A stretch of DNA of 64,000 bases from Neopestalotiopsis rosae (GCA_023078685.1 JALGAS010000008.1:1550001-1614000), one strand, 5' to 3'. Counted from the first letter of the stretch, positions 33,772 through 44,812 are shown. The notes: a model not told the origin generated them from the sequence alone. Numbers and translations: made by a program.

Positions 33772-34511
33772 CTTGCGTGATTGATATTTGAAGAAGGTGG
33801 ATAATATCACAGAATGTTACGGCTTCCAAGACAGGCTTGCGAAGGGATGATGACATGAAGCAAGATCAGCTCTTCTATCCTCATCTTTGTACAACGGCAA
33901 TCTCAGGTATTTGTGCTCTTTCAAGCTGCACCCACCTTCCGACGCATGCTAAGCACTCACGCCAAGGGTCTGCCAAGGTCCTTCCCCACGGGGTAAGTCC
34001 CGACTAACGGGAAAGCCAAGGAAGCCCGTTGAAGCGCTCCGCGGTTTTCCAACCCATATCCGCCTTTCTTGCTTCTTCCCCGCCTTTATAGCGCGGCTAG
34101 ACCAGTAGTTCCAGCGTCAAGTCAAGATATTCACGGCTAGCTTTGCAAAGTTGTCGTGGGCCTCGATCTAGATCAGAGTATGGCAACGGCCAGGATCCAC
34201 TTCCAAGCTTTGAAATCAAATTTGCAATGGTTCCGACAGGACCAGAGTGACAAGGAAGTCGGACATTCTGTCTCTGTGACGAACTATGAGTTTTCCTCCA
34301 TGCTTTTATACTATTACCTTTCAGCTCAGGCTCTATCGCTAGTATAGGATAACTGACCGAACCAAATCCATTAATGGACTAATCTGGGTTCTGTACAGCC
34401 ACAAGTGAGATATTTTTACACACAGCTGTTCCAATTGTGAAACAGTACCATGTACTATGATGCGGCAGTCATGAAATTTCAATTCGTAAAGTTGAGCTTT
34501 ATTTCATACAT
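33772..34511. other. Intergenic, MFS promoter region
   Basis: This is upstream sequence of the MFS transporter and the 3' flank of the dehydrogenase fragment. A 10-bp palindrome CCCCACGGGG occurs near 33985. No gene is seen. Confidence 0.45.
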
Positions 34512-34860
34512 CTAGAGATGTGCTCGGGGACGCCAAGTGATGTATGCATGTTTCTCGCTCGTTGGAACAAGATGATCCACATCAGCCGTGTTTACAAGAT
34601 CAGGATGTACCTCTAAAAGATTCTTGATTCCCACAAGTTTCATAGCGCTTTCCATCTCCTCTTTGAAGACTTTTGATGCTTGTTAGTCTTGCAGTGGAAA
34701 TAAGGTAGATGATGAGACACTCACTTTCAACAAGATGCTCAACGCCTTCCGTGCCGTAGTGAAGCGCGTACAAGAACGACCTTCCAATTCCCACGGCCTT
34801 GGCGCCGAGGCAGAGAGCTTTCAAGATATCGCCGCCACGTCGGAAGCCACCGTCGACGTA
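34512..34860 (-). pseudogene. C-terminal fragment of FMN-dependent alpha-hydroxy-acid dehydrogenase
   Basis: The minus strand encodes only the last ~97 residues of a cytochrome b2/lactate-dehydrogenase-type FMN enzyme: [33 protein letters not shown], then [13 protein letters not shown] and a normal TAG at 34512. The DGGFRRG strand and GIGR phosphate-binding block are intact. A correctly placed 55-bp intron (34670-34724) is still in frame, so decay since truncation is slight. Upstream of Tyr (34860) the homology stops at once and an in-frame stop follows. About three quarters of the enzyme is absent. The break adjoins the truncated transcription factor on the other strand. The fragment cannot be a functional enzyme. 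Confidence 0.8.
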
Positions 34861-34862
34861 TA

Positions 34863-36594
34863 GTTAAGTGGGATGCAACTAAGTTACCGACGGCAGATGC
34901 AATCTTTCTATACCAAAAGGGCGTCCTCACCTTGCCCTCTGCCTCTCTACAATGTGCTCTACTGCGAGCGTACATAACGTTTGTTCATCCCGAGTTTCCG
35001 GTCCTAGATCTACCTGAGTTCCTGCACAGGACTACCTCAAAGGGTCAGTCAGTGGGACCGCTCAGCTTGCTGCTTTACTACGCTGTACTATTCGCCTCTA
35101 TTCCGTACGTTGATATACACTTCCTTCAAAAGTCTGGCTTCGCAAGCAGGGCATCTGCTCGCGAGCCGTTCAATGATAAAATCAGGGTAAGATTGCGCAC
35201 TTAACCATCGAATCTCAGCTGATGTTTTGTTTTTGTATGATTTCAATTACGAGGACGATCCTCTCATCCAAATACAGGCCCGACTGTTACAGGCGCATGC
35301 CAAAGATACATCAGGAGATTATAGAGATGATTGGCACTTAACCGGTGCTGCGATCTCCGTGGCATTTTCTATCGGCCTTCATAAATCTCCCAAAGATTCG
35401 ACACAATCGCCATGGAAACAACGATTATCGAAAAGGCTGTGGTGGATGTGTTTTCTAAGTGATCATTTGTTAGCCTTATTAACCGGCAGGCCTATCAGAA
35501 TACTGCATGAAGATGACGAAATTTCTATGCTTGACGAAGATGATTTTGACCTGGGCTCTTTTCCAGTTGACGGATACATCATCACGTCCGACTCACATCA
35601 TGAGTCGTCACCCAGTACAATTCGCAAGCATGCGATATTATGTATTGCCAAAGTGGATCTCTTTTTGTCCATCTTTCAAACCTCCAAAGTACAGTACACA
35701 ACCAATTCCCGTCATCGAGCAGGGCCACAAATGACGGGCGTCGAGGATACGGGTCATTTGAAGCAACAAATCGATGACCTCCGAAGCTTGTTCACCGCTG
35801 ATCTTCCACTTTTGAGATGGTCCGTTGCTTCGCAGCCTTTCTACCTATATAAGGAGCTATCAGGACCGAACGTGGATCGCGGTCAGGAGTATGTCACTGT
35901 TCAGGACATCTTCCTACAGATGGTGCATTTGTTTGCCTCGTCCGCACTGCAAAGATCACTTTGCCAACGATTCATACAATGGCCGCATTCGAACATCTCT
36001 GCATTGGTGCAGGAACTCTTCCGGATCAAGGTTTGGGACGCTGCTTCGCAAATTGGCCGTTTGGCGGCTCAGCTTTATGGGTTGGATTCCGCCCGGTATC
36101 TTCCAGTACATGTTATAAAGCTTGTTGCGTCAGCCGCGATCGAACTTGACTCCAATTCCAACAGAATTGGCCGTCACGGAAACGAGAGGGACGTCCAAGG
36201 GATACAGAACTGCGTAAAATTACTAACAAAGCTGAGTGGTATTTACCAAGCGGCAAACAAGGCCCTCGAAATGCTATGCGCCAAGTTCGACGGAGCATAC
36301 GGCTTTGAAGGAGCTCTTGAGTGCGCAGAACGGAGCACAACAGCAAGTCGGTCAATAGACGAGATGCAATCATCAGTCGAGTGCCTCGACGAGAACGACA
36401 CTCCGCCAATCGCATTCCAGTTCTCAGATCCTGCGAACAGTGAGATCTACAGCCTCGAACCGGTCATTTCACTGTCAGGGGAACTTCTGACACCCATCAC
36501 GGTCGGATACCAGGAGTATCACTGCCCGCAATTTGAGATTTCATTTGAAAGTGAACATTATGATGATATTTACTTTGGCGGAAACGAAGGATAA
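34863..36594 (+). pseudogene. 5'-truncated fungal-specific transcription factor (middle homology domain only)
   Basis: From about 34863 the plus strand reads as the inside of a Zn2Cys6-type regulator: KLPTADAIFLYQKGVLTLPS, then LRAYITFVHPEFPVLDL, a likely intron at 35187-35218, then DDWHLTGAAISVAFSIGLHK and RLWWMCFLSDHLLALLTGRP of the Fungal_trans domain, and a 455-codon uninterrupted frame to 36594. The Zn2Cys6 DNA-binding part is missing, because the frame starts at the junction with the dehydrogenase fragment. The best intron (GTAAGA donor, CTCAG acceptor) joins the two parts out of frame by one base, a further sign of loss of function. The last 455 codons lack an early ATG. It is probably not a working regulator. 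Confidence 0.72.
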
Positions 36595-37403
36595 AAAGGG
36601 TTCATTGGATGAAAAGGAATTTACCGTGTACATCTACCATGATCCTGGGCAGCTCTGAGAATTGACTTGAGAACGCTTGACCAAATGAAGTCGATTGGAT
36701 TTGACAGAGTGAGTGACTGCCCAAGATCCAAATCTGGCAAGGTGTAGAATCCAAATTCACCAAGGAAATTCAATTTCAGTTCATCACTTCGTCTCAGGCG
36801 GCGACTTGAAGGTGTTGGCGTGACTCGCTGGTGATCATCATTGTAAATCTAGGTTTGCAAGCCCAGTCTAGCTCGTCAGCGCAATTTTCCTCTTTGGGTA
36901 TTGTCGTTCAGCTCGAAGCGAGGACTATAACGTTAGTTCGCCGTAGCAGTTGGCGGGATTTCCCAAAATGGGTTTCGCGCCCGCGATGGCAATTGGCTGG
37001 GTGGATGAGCTTGAGTGTCAAGCACGCTCTCGGATAGTGAAGGTAGAATGACCGCGGCCGCAACCATGGATGCAAGGAACTTGGAGAATAAGACAAGTCT
37101 TAGAATTGATAGCGCTGCTGGGATATTTGCATAACGCCCAATAACAGCAATTGATCTGCCCTGTGATGCATTTTCACCAAATCCCGATCTTCCCATTAAC
37201 TTCACGAGGTCAATGTATACATGGGTTGCTTCAGCTGGGGCGCGATCACTAGCCAATCACTTCGAGCCAAGGATTTCACTATCAGCACTCGTCTAATCTA
37301 TACAACTTTCTTGCAAAAACGACACGTCAACTCTTTCAAGGCACCTGCTGAGAGTGGATGGTCATAGCTCCCCAGCCCTGCTTCTTTGAAGTTAATCTAC
37401 ACG
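36595..37403. other. Intergenic, no supported gene
   Basis: This is the 3' flank of the truncated factor and the promoter of the Zn2Cys6 gene. Short ORFs only. Confidence 0.5.
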
Positions 37404-39386
37404 ATGCGCAGTTCCTGGAGACTGAGTCCCACCAAGACGCGTATTCGAAGACCCCGAGGAAAGGGTTTACGAACGTCGACAGGGTGGTAAGTGAATGCTT
37501 GTCTTATTCATGGTCAGGGACATTGACTTCTTGCAGTCTCACATGTCGACGTCGCAGAATCAAATGCGACGAGGGCAGACCCACATGTAAATCATGCTCT
37601 AAATCAAACAGAGACTGCCAGTACGCAGACACACTTGAAATACAGCCCCAGGACAATCTCGAAAACGTTGCAGACGCCGCCAACGACAATGGAACGAAAG
37701 TCTTCACACCAGGAACGTCGCAAGAAATTGGGCAGCGTAGTCCAGATTTGTTCCCAGAAAGTATCAAGGAATTGAGGTTTGTTCACACCAGTCAATCGTT
37801 TCCCGATCAGTCTACTCACTATACCTTCGTGTCAACAGCATATCCACCCATGAGAACACTCCACTTTTCGACCCAACATTACCCGACTCAACCTCTGCAG
37901 CGCCATTTGACTGGTACGATTCACTCGCCGAGGACGCCATCAATAACTTCCCAAAAGACATCTTCACAAAAGCCAACAAAGCCAATCAACAGGTAGAGGC
38001 CGAAAATTTTTCATGTGAGAACACTGAAGATCTTTTGTGGTGGAAGTCAACATTCCACACTTTGGCTCAGCGACAAGCCTTTCCTAGCCATCTACGATAT
38101 CCGGGAAGGTTTTGCAACAATGACATCGCATCAAGCTCGGGTACACCATGGAACACTACCGATCAGATCACCCTACGACGAGACGAACATGCGATTTTCA
38201 ATCACTTTATCTGCAACATAGGTCCCATCTTGGATCTATTTGACCCACAGAAGCATTTTTCCACCGTCGTCCCCCGCATGGCTGTGAGGAACGTTGGTTT
38301 ACTCAAAGCCGTGCTGTCAGTCGCATCATGCGACATGTCCAGGCGAAGCCACACCACCCAAGGCCGTCAAGTCGACAACCCATTGGGTTTGGAAGGAGGC
38401 CCGAACGAACTGTCACAAAAGATGCGAGCAACGCAGTATTACTACGAGACCTTGAGCTACCTCTCCCAGGCAATGGCTTATCCAGGATTCATTCACAGCG
38501 TGGAGATCCTCGTCATTGCAAGTCTGATTAGCCCCTACGAGATGTTCCACGGTTCAAATCGCGACTGGGAGAGGCATCTCAAGGGCGCCTTCTGGATCCA
38601 ACGTGGGCAAGACAACGACGGCGAGACGACCGGGGTTGGACAAGCGGTATGGTGGAATTGGCTGCGTCAAGACGCCTGGGCAGCCTTTCGCGATGGCCGT
38701 GAGACACTGACAGAGTGGGCACCCACCAAGCCTCTCCAGCTCTTGAGTGGCGACGAACTCGCGAACCGGATCATCTGGCTGTTGTCTAGGTGTATTTGCT
38801 TCTCTGCAAAGCAGAAATCCGACACCGCGAGCATGGAAGACCGCTTGAAAGAAGGTTATTCACTTTTGCAGCAGTTACAAGACTGGTTTGAGTGTATTCC
38901 CGAGTCGTTCGCACCATTGCTATGTAATCAAGGGTTAGAGGGGTACTTCCCAACCATTTGGATCAACCCCCCTGCATACGCTGCAGCGATGCAGTACTAC
39001 TATTTTGCAAGGATCGTCGTCTTGATGAGTATGCCAACTATAGGGGGCTACGATACTCACCATGCTCGCCAGTCTATGCTTGACGATGCAGTGGTGGGGA
39101 TATGTGGACTTGTGCAGCCTCCCTATATGCATGAAGAGGCCTACGCCACCATAAGCTGTCAGTGTCTTTACGTGGGTAAGTAGATCGCGCACGCCATCCT
39201 CGATCACTACTCATTCATTCAATAGCGCCAACGGTAACGAGGGCTTCAGGAGAACGACGTGCACTACAAGAATTGATGCGCGCTGTCTCTGGCGATAGTG
39301 TATCTCCTGGCCCATCAATCGAAGCTGAAATCCTTCAGTTGTGGGACGATCAACAAAACGCTCTACTCCCATTCAACAATGAATAA
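37404..39386 (+). CDS. Zn2Cys6 transcription factor
   Basis: This protein of 606 aa has four exons: 37404-37486, 37537-37776, 37839-39175 and 39226-39386. Introns are 50, 50 and 62 bp; exon sums are in frame. The first intron falls inside the zinc cluster, and only the spliced form restores GCLTCRRRRIKC. The cluster is C-x2-C-x6-C-x6-C-x2-C-x6-C at Cys28, 31, 38, 45, 48 and 55, preceded by an Arg/Lys-rich stretch. Residues about 200-560 form the regulatory domain (RRDEHAIFNHFICNIGPILD, SAKQKSD). It ends 75 bp from the convergent monoamine oxidase gene, so the two may be co-regulated, though that is a guess. DNA-binding nuclear regulator; its targets are unknown. Confidence 0.88.
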
Positions 39387-39461
39387 TGGTTTTTCGAACA
39401 ACAAAGATCTTCTCTCGCGAACTACGGCGCTACCGACGAGCACAGAAATGAGACGATCAGG

Positions 39462-40940
39462 CTATAGTAAGGATTCCTCTTTGGAAAGATCCTCCAAAGC
39501 CTGACTAGCCCCTCTCTTTCCGCTTCGCAGAGCCCCCTCCATATAGCCCTTCCACTCGGTCACAGACTCTGTCCCAACGAAATACAAACCCTCGAATTTG
39601 TCATGTGCACTTTCCACATCAGTACTCGTTCCCCTAGTACCTGGAGGGGGCGCAGCAATTGGACAACCCCAACCGGCCCATCGATCCTCCATCCATTGGG
39701 AAGTAATGGACCCCACGAACTGAGACCTCACTTCGTCGTGTGGGACTCCGTACAGGTTTCCAAGTTGCTTGAGAACTGCTTCAACCCGCTGCTGTAGTTC
39801 TAGCGCAAAACACTTGCGTCGAGGCAGCCCGTTCATGAAACAAGCAATGGCAAAATTGTCCTCGTCATCAACGCAAGTCTCGCGACAATGATTGATGGGG
39901 CCACGGAAACTTTGAGCCAGTCCACATCCGCCCTTCTCCCGCCAGAATGGTGTGCGAAAGAGTGCGATGAACTTGACGAAGCAGCCGTAGCGCGTCGATA
40001 TCGTATAGAGCTGTTTTAGATGTGGGAGAGCTGGGGTGAAGGTGATTTCTTTGTATGCCGGGCTTGGAATACTGAGTATTACCTTACGGGCGGAGAACGT
40101 AGAACCCACAGTGGTACGTACAGAATACATTGACCCCAGCGAAGTTGTTGTTTTGCTGATCGCTGAGACAGGTGTATCGAGCTTGATACAATCGGCTGGT
40201 AGTAGGGCGGCCATTCTCTGGGCAATGGATTGGGTGCCCTCCTTCAGACGTAAAAATTGGCCACCATGCTGCCCGTCGTGCCGCAGGTTGATGATTCCTA
40301 GTCCACCTCGGGCCATTTCCAGGAAGAAGAGAGCCGAGACTTCACCGGGCTCCTGTCCAGTGATGCCACGGCACCACACCCCCACAGTCTGAAGCGCTCG
40401 TGGACCGCTACCAGAGTCTCGACACCATTGTTCCACTGAGACTCCATCCAGTGACTGACGAGTAGGATTCAGAAAGGTTGTCGGATCGAGCGACATTTGC
40501 TCCGTCAGGTCCCTAATGTTGTTGATTTCAACGGACGATCCATCTCTGTACTGTTTGGAGTCAGTGTTAATGGTGTCTCTCAATATCCCCAGGGGAGTGA
40601 TTTGGGGACATACCTGTGGTGAACTCCCATACGGGTAGTACTGAACGGCACCATTCTCATCCTCCGCAGCCACGAGACCTTGAATGCTTTGAACGACAGG
40701 TGTCAGATTAAACTTTTGGCAGTAGGCCCAGACATGCGATTGATTCGAATCATTAAGCCATGCCGCGCCCATTTCCTGATTGCCTTTGCTATCCTCACGC
40801 TGGACAGTCCAAGCCTTGCCTCCGATGCGATCACGAGCCTCGAGAACTACCACAGAACGACCAGCTTGGTGAAAATTTAGGGCAGCTTGAAGACCGCTGA
40901 GGCCGGCGCCAATTACGACAACATCGATGATTGTAGACAT
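39462..40940 (-). CDS. Flavin-containing monoamine oxidase
   Basis: This gene is open over its whole length (492 codons), but a 63-bp segment at 40551-40613 has a GTATGT donor and AAACAG acceptor, is a multiple of three and lacks a match to the family. It is probably an intron, leaving 471 aa. The N-terminus is the FAD-binding Rossmann motif (VVVIGAGLSGLQAA, VVVLEARDRIGGKA). NQEMGAAWLND and a C-terminal FAD block (FVGTESVTEWKGYMEGALRSG) follow. The WGCPIAAPPPG segment is the substrate-side region of fungal amine oxidases. The enzyme oxidises amines to aldehydes with release of ammonia and hydrogen peroxide. No C-terminal peroxisomal SKL is seen (it ends EESLL). The amine substrate is unknown. 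Confidence 0.9.
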   Translation of the reverse strand: MSTIIDVVVIGAGLSGLQAALNFHQAGRSVVVLEARDRIGGKAWTVQREDSKGNQEMGAAWLNDSNQSHVWAYCQKFNLTPVVQSIQGLVAAEDENGAVQYYPYGSSPQVCPQITPLGILRDTINTDSKQYRDGSSVEINNIRDLTEQMSLDPTTFLNPTRQSLDGVSVEQWCRDSGSGPRALQTVGVWCRGITGQEPGEVSALFFLEMARGGLGIINLRHDGQHGGQFLRLKEGTQSIAQRMAALLPADCIKLDTPVSAISKTTTSLGSMYSVRTTVGSTFSARKVILSIPSPAYKEITFTPALPHLKQLYTISTRYGCFVKFIALFRTPFWREKGGCGLAQSFRGPINHCRETCVDDEDNFAIACFMNGLPRRKCFALELQQRVEAVLKQLGNLYGVPHDEVRSQFVGSITSQWMEDRWAGWGCPIAAPPPGTRGTSTDVESAHDKFEGLYFVGTESVTEWKGYMEGALRSGKRGASQALEDLSKEESLL

Positions 40941-42372
40941 GTTGTAATGTATTTCATTGCGAAATGTCCATTAATCGAGTCCAGTAGATATTGAGTTCTG
41001 GCAATATTGTTGCATGAAAGCTGAGCACAGGTCCAAAGGCAACTTGGCCATATAAATGAGCCTCTTCCATCATAAATTGCAAGGCATCTACCATTCGGAG
41101 CTCCTATCAGTAGTTAACACATCAAGTTGGCGATAAGTGTTCCAATATCCACTGCATGTCTCAATATACAACCAGGCCATATCTACAAAAGTGGGAGCTC
41201 CACACAACGCTCGGGCTAGTATAGAGATATGCGTTGCATACGGCATTGGCCACCCATACTTTAGACCTCGAGACGACGCTATCGTAATGAATGTAGATTG
41301 AGTCAGCTAGGTATGTAGGTGAACAGGTACATGGGTTCGCCCCATTCCGCTTCGCCTAACCGTTCCCCTGAGCCGCCGCTTCTCCTGATTGGACCGACCT
41401 TGACTAGCCTAACTAGAAGCAGTAATTTCGCTACACACAGCGATTGGTCCGATTGATGGCGCACACTGACGGGATCGGCCACGCGACAGAGTTTACCCAA
41501 CACTCGACCCGAGACTTGGAACACTCAAAAGCGAAATATCCTTGCATTCCATCCTCCCTCCTGTCTTCAGTCCAACTGATTTAATGATGGCTTCCTTCCA
41601 CATAGCTGACAGAATCCCGAAAGTAGATAACCTTGCCTATGCTTTTGAGAGGATGTCACAGATCAGGTCAGAGAATATGGAGCACCTTGTGCCTGTCTAT
41701 ACTAGCCTTTAAGTTGCTTCTACTTCTCGAAATTCTCCTGGAGGGAGTGATCTCCGCCTAACAGGTCTCGTGCTACTTGCCAATGTCTAGTTCCAATTAG
41801 TTTCGGCTACTCTCTCGATTATTAGTTAGTTGCTTCTACCATGTATACTTCTATCACTAGTATTGGAGTGTGTATACGGAGCAAAGAATGCCGCCACTGA
41901 CTCTCTGGTGTACTTGAGGACGGAGTCCCCAATGAGGTATGCTTGCCAAGCTGGACACCGCCCGATCATGGCGGAGACGCCATGCGGCTGTTACAGCGCT
42001 GTGATGTGGGCATCATACATGGTAAGTTCGGACCATGCTGATGAAGTAGGAATGGCGCTACACCCGGGCACCATTTCAAGCGAAATCGACCTTATCCGAG
42101 TGATTCTACTGGGAGTCTGGCCCCAGACTAGGCGACTAGTCCCCATGAACAGGACCACGCTGAGATATGGAGAAGAATCTGGGGTCTGGGGATTTCTTGC
42201 CGCTTAGCTAATATAATGCATATATAATCTCAGACGTTCCCCAGATATTCCCCAGAGATTCCCCATGGACATCTTGCTAGGTCATCAGTGCATTCACCTC
42301 AACCTCATTCTTCTTGCTTAGCTAGGACAACCAACTTTCACTTGTCGACACACTTGTCCGACGGTCCACACC
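40941..42372. other. Intergenic upstream of sugar transporter
   Basis: These 1.4 kb lie between divergent starts (amine oxidase and sugar transporter). A 125-codon frame at 41830-42207 has no ATG start and no recognisable motif. The distal 260 bp hold the CreA-type motif cluster, followed by a TATATAATC box near 42220. Confidence 0.5.
42115..42255. promoter_or_regulatory. Cluster of CreA-type motifs upstream of sugar transporter
   Basis: The carbon catabolite repressor CreA binds SYGGRG. Five matches (CTGGGG on either strand) fall in 140 bp: 42121-42126, 42179-42184, 42186-42191, 42239-42244 and 42250-42255. The first lies in a perfect 14-bp palindrome (42115-42128). The last two are part of an 11-bp unit repeated nearly three times (about 42236-42268: TTCCCCAGA-like). 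They sit 118-258 bp upstream of the transporter ATG, a plausible glucose-repression region. Confidence 0.55.
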
Positions 42373-43911
42373 ATGGCACTACTCAATATGCAGATCAATT
42401 GGAAGTCGCAAAAATGGGCGATATTCTATTGTCTTGTTTCTACTATTGGTGCATTCTGTTATGGCTACGATACAATCTACTACACTGGCATCCAAGCTAT
42501 GCCAGTATTCATCGAAGACTACGGCGATCTCCAGCCAGACGGGTCTTACGCGCTATCGACAACTTTCCTGTCTGTCACTGCGTCCCTCATCTACGTCGGC
42601 GAGTTTCTTGGCGCCCTCATTACTGCACCTATCAACGAAAGATGGGGCCGTAAAGCTGTCTTCCTGTCCGCCTCCGTTATGATCATACTTGGTGCCATTG
42701 TGCAGCTTTGCTCCTTTGGCCTCTATGGAGTCTTTTGCGTGGGCCGTATCTTGATCGGTCTCGGCATAGGTCAATTCACCACTTCATGTCTGGTGTACAT
42801 CAGTGAAGTAGCACCGGCACAGATCCGTGGCCCGACTCTCATGCTCTTCCAGTTCATGCAGTCCCTGTCTCAGTTCGCGGTGGCTTGCATCAACCAAGGC
42901 ACGGAGACCATCGACAGTGCGGCATCCTATCACATCCCCATGGGCCTGTTGATATTTCTTCCCGGAGTCATGCTCATCCTGTGGCCGTTTATCCCGGAGA
43001 CGCCAGTCTGGTACATGTCCAAGGGCCGACAGGAGGAAGCGGAACGGGCCATGCGCAAGATCAATCGGACGTCTTCCGACGAGGAAATCGCGCACGAGCT
43101 GGCGGCCATTGAAGCGCAAATCCACCTGGCACGTCTCACCTCGGAGCAGTCCAGCTGGTCATCTTTGCTGAAAGACCCCATTGAGCGACGCAAGCTGATC
43201 TATTCTTGCGGCGCCATGTTTGCGCAGCAAATCAACGGCATCCAGTTCTGGTACACATACGGCGTAGTCTTTGCGCAATCCATCGGTACCGGCCAACCTT
43301 TCACCATCAACACTATTACGAATGTTCTCCAAATCATCGTTGTGGCGGCATCCGTCCTGCTCGGTAACAAGATCCGGCGTCGCACCAACCTCCTCATCTG
43401 TACCATCGGCATGTTCTTGTCACTACTCGCTGTAGGTGGACTAGGGACTACACACCGTGGGGGCCCATTCTCCCAAGGTGTCGGCATCGCTATTGTTGTG
43501 TTTTCCTACATCAATATCGTCTGTTTCAACTTTAGCATCGGAACCCTGTCCTACACTATTGCATCGGAGATGGCCGTCGGCCGCAATCGGACCAAGATCA
43601 CTGCTTGCTCGATATGCCTGTTCTTCTTCACAGTGTGGCTCCTGGTGTTCGTGAGTCCATATCTCTACTACACAGCCAACCTGGGACCCATGCTTGGTTT
43701 CGTCTTTGCGGGTACTACGCTATTGACTCTGGCGTATGTTTGGTTCTGTGTTGGAGAGACTGCGGGACGCTCGAACGAGGAGATTGAGAGATTCTTCATT
43801 GAGGGCGTGCCGGTTCGACAATGGCGCACACACCAGTTTGCCGATGACAGCGCCGCGTCTGAAAAGAAGGTGGAACAACTGATGACCGTCCATGAAGTTG
43901 AGAAGGTGTGA
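42373..43911 (+). CDS. MFS sugar transporter (sugar porter family)
   Basis: This single-exon protein of 512 aa starts with ATG. The signature motifs of the sugar porter family are in order: GYDTIYYTGIQ in helix 1, NERWGRKAV after helix 2, GRILIGLGIG, YISEVAPAQIRG, PETPVWYMSKGR, QQINGIQFWYTYG in helix 7, and VGETAGRSNEEIERFF at the end. Twelve membrane helices with the long central loop are visible. It should import a hexose, pentose, disaccharide or polyol with protons across the plasma membrane. The ETAGRSNEEIE end resembles maltose- and alpha-glucoside-type permeases, which is only a hint. Upstream CreA-type sites suggest repression by glucose. Confidence 0.93.
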   Translation: MALLNMQINWKSQKWAIFYCLVSTIGAFCYGYDTIYYTGIQAMPVFIEDYGDLQPDGSYALSTTFLSVTASLIYVGEFLGALITAPINERWGRKAVFLSASVMIILGAIVQLCSFGLYGVFCVGRILIGLGIGQFTTSCLVYISEVAPAQIRGPTLMLFQFMQSLSQFAVACINQGTETIDSAASYHIPMGLLIFLPGVMLILWPFIPETPVWYMSKGRQEEAERAMRKINRTSSDEEIAHELAAIEAQIHLARLTSEQSSWSSLLKDPIERRKLIYSCGAMFAQQINGIQFWYTYGVVFAQSIGTGQPFTINTITNVLQIIVVAASVLLGNKIRRRTNLLICTIGMFLSLLAVGGLGTTHRGGPFSQGVGIAIVVFSYINIVCFNFSIGTLSYTIASEMAVGRNRTKITACSICLFFFTVWLLVFVSPYLYYTANLGPMLGFVFAGTTLLTLAYVWFCVGETAGRSNEEIERFFIEGVPVRQWRTHQFADDSAASEKKVEQLMTVHEVEKV

Positions 43912-44216
43912 GGGTTAATGTAATTAGGGTTTTTACATCGAGGAGTATTGTCGATCTAGTCGACACGTTGCGCTATCCTTCACATTCCCTGATCAATCAT
44001 TCCGGGATCTTGTATCAAAGATCGGGCAAGGCCGGGGTACGCCAGGAGTTTACCCAACTAGCTTTTATGCATGTATGCCAGTCTACCTAGGTAAACATCT
44101 TATTTGGTCAGTTGTGTACGAAGGATATCGAATGCACATGCTCGCACTACTTACAGAGTCCAATTTCTGGGTCTATGCCCTCGTGATATATTTTTTATTT
44201 CTGTAGCAAAATACAA
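43912..44216. other. Intergenic, no supported gene
   Basis: This is the 3' flank of the sugar transporter gene. Nothing is seen except a CTACCTAGGTA word at 44086. Confidence 0.5.
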
Positions 44217-44497
44217 CTAGGTGTCAAAATCATGAGATTTGGAAAGATACCATTCTTTCAAGCTCAGGCTTATCGTCGACGCGATCTCTGTAGTCGGGTG
44301 CTCTCTGCACTTTACGGCGCGCTCGAGATTGGTTGCATCTGCGGGCAGAGGAAGGCCGACGACCTCGACGCGATCCAGCTCACCGCGGCCACATCCGAAG
44401 CGCTCTCTCTCGTGTTTTCGTACATCGTCTTAGCGACGTGGAGGGTGTGATCATCGCTGGCGGCTTTGGGCATGTTGTTAAAGCAGACATTATTCAA
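44217..44497 (-). pseudogene. Frameshifted relic of the orphan gene at 22889-23797
   Basis: Read on the minus strand, this segment gives HVAKTMYENTRESASDVAA in one frame and, after a shift near 44388, LDRVEVVGLPLPADATNLER, then AVKCRE and SLKEWYLS in another. These match, in order and spacing, HVAKAIFEETLEA, PDRIEVVGLPMSPDATDDER, AVRCRE and SMRDWYLR of the orphan protein encoded at 23318-23797. The copy has no start, is frameshifted and stops at 44217, and nothing of the second exon is visible. It is therefore a decayed duplicate. The level of protein difference suggests an old event rather than a recent copy. Confidence 0.75.
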
Positions 44498-44812
44498 TCA
44501 GGGCTCTTCCACAAGTCGTCTTGGCTCAGCTGCTCTGCAGACAGCTTCAAAGGCTGCCCCACTCCAGCGCAGTGGAGCACTTCATAATGTAGTCCATGCA
44601 CATTTTAAGCGAAAGTCATTGAGAACATACGATCTTTTGCGTCTTGGTGGGCCGAACATTATATAATACTGTCTGTGTTCCCTAGATCTATCATGCCGAT
44701 ACACAAAACGTTGCTTTGATTAAGACTCCTGATACTTTGCCATAAATTTCCATTTTTGTATCTGTAAACACCTCTACGGCTTCGACAAAAACTTTAATTT
44801 GCTGGTCGATGC
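44498..44812. other. Intergenic, no supported gene
   Basis: This lies between the relic and the 3' end of the Ser/Thr-rich surface protein gene. No gene is seen. Confidence 0.5.

Noticed and set aside
41830..42207. 125-codon frame with a hydrophobic beginning that looks like a secreted protein
   Set aside because: The first codon is TTG, the hydrophobic part has no ATG, and the frame runs into the regulatory region of the sugar transporter.
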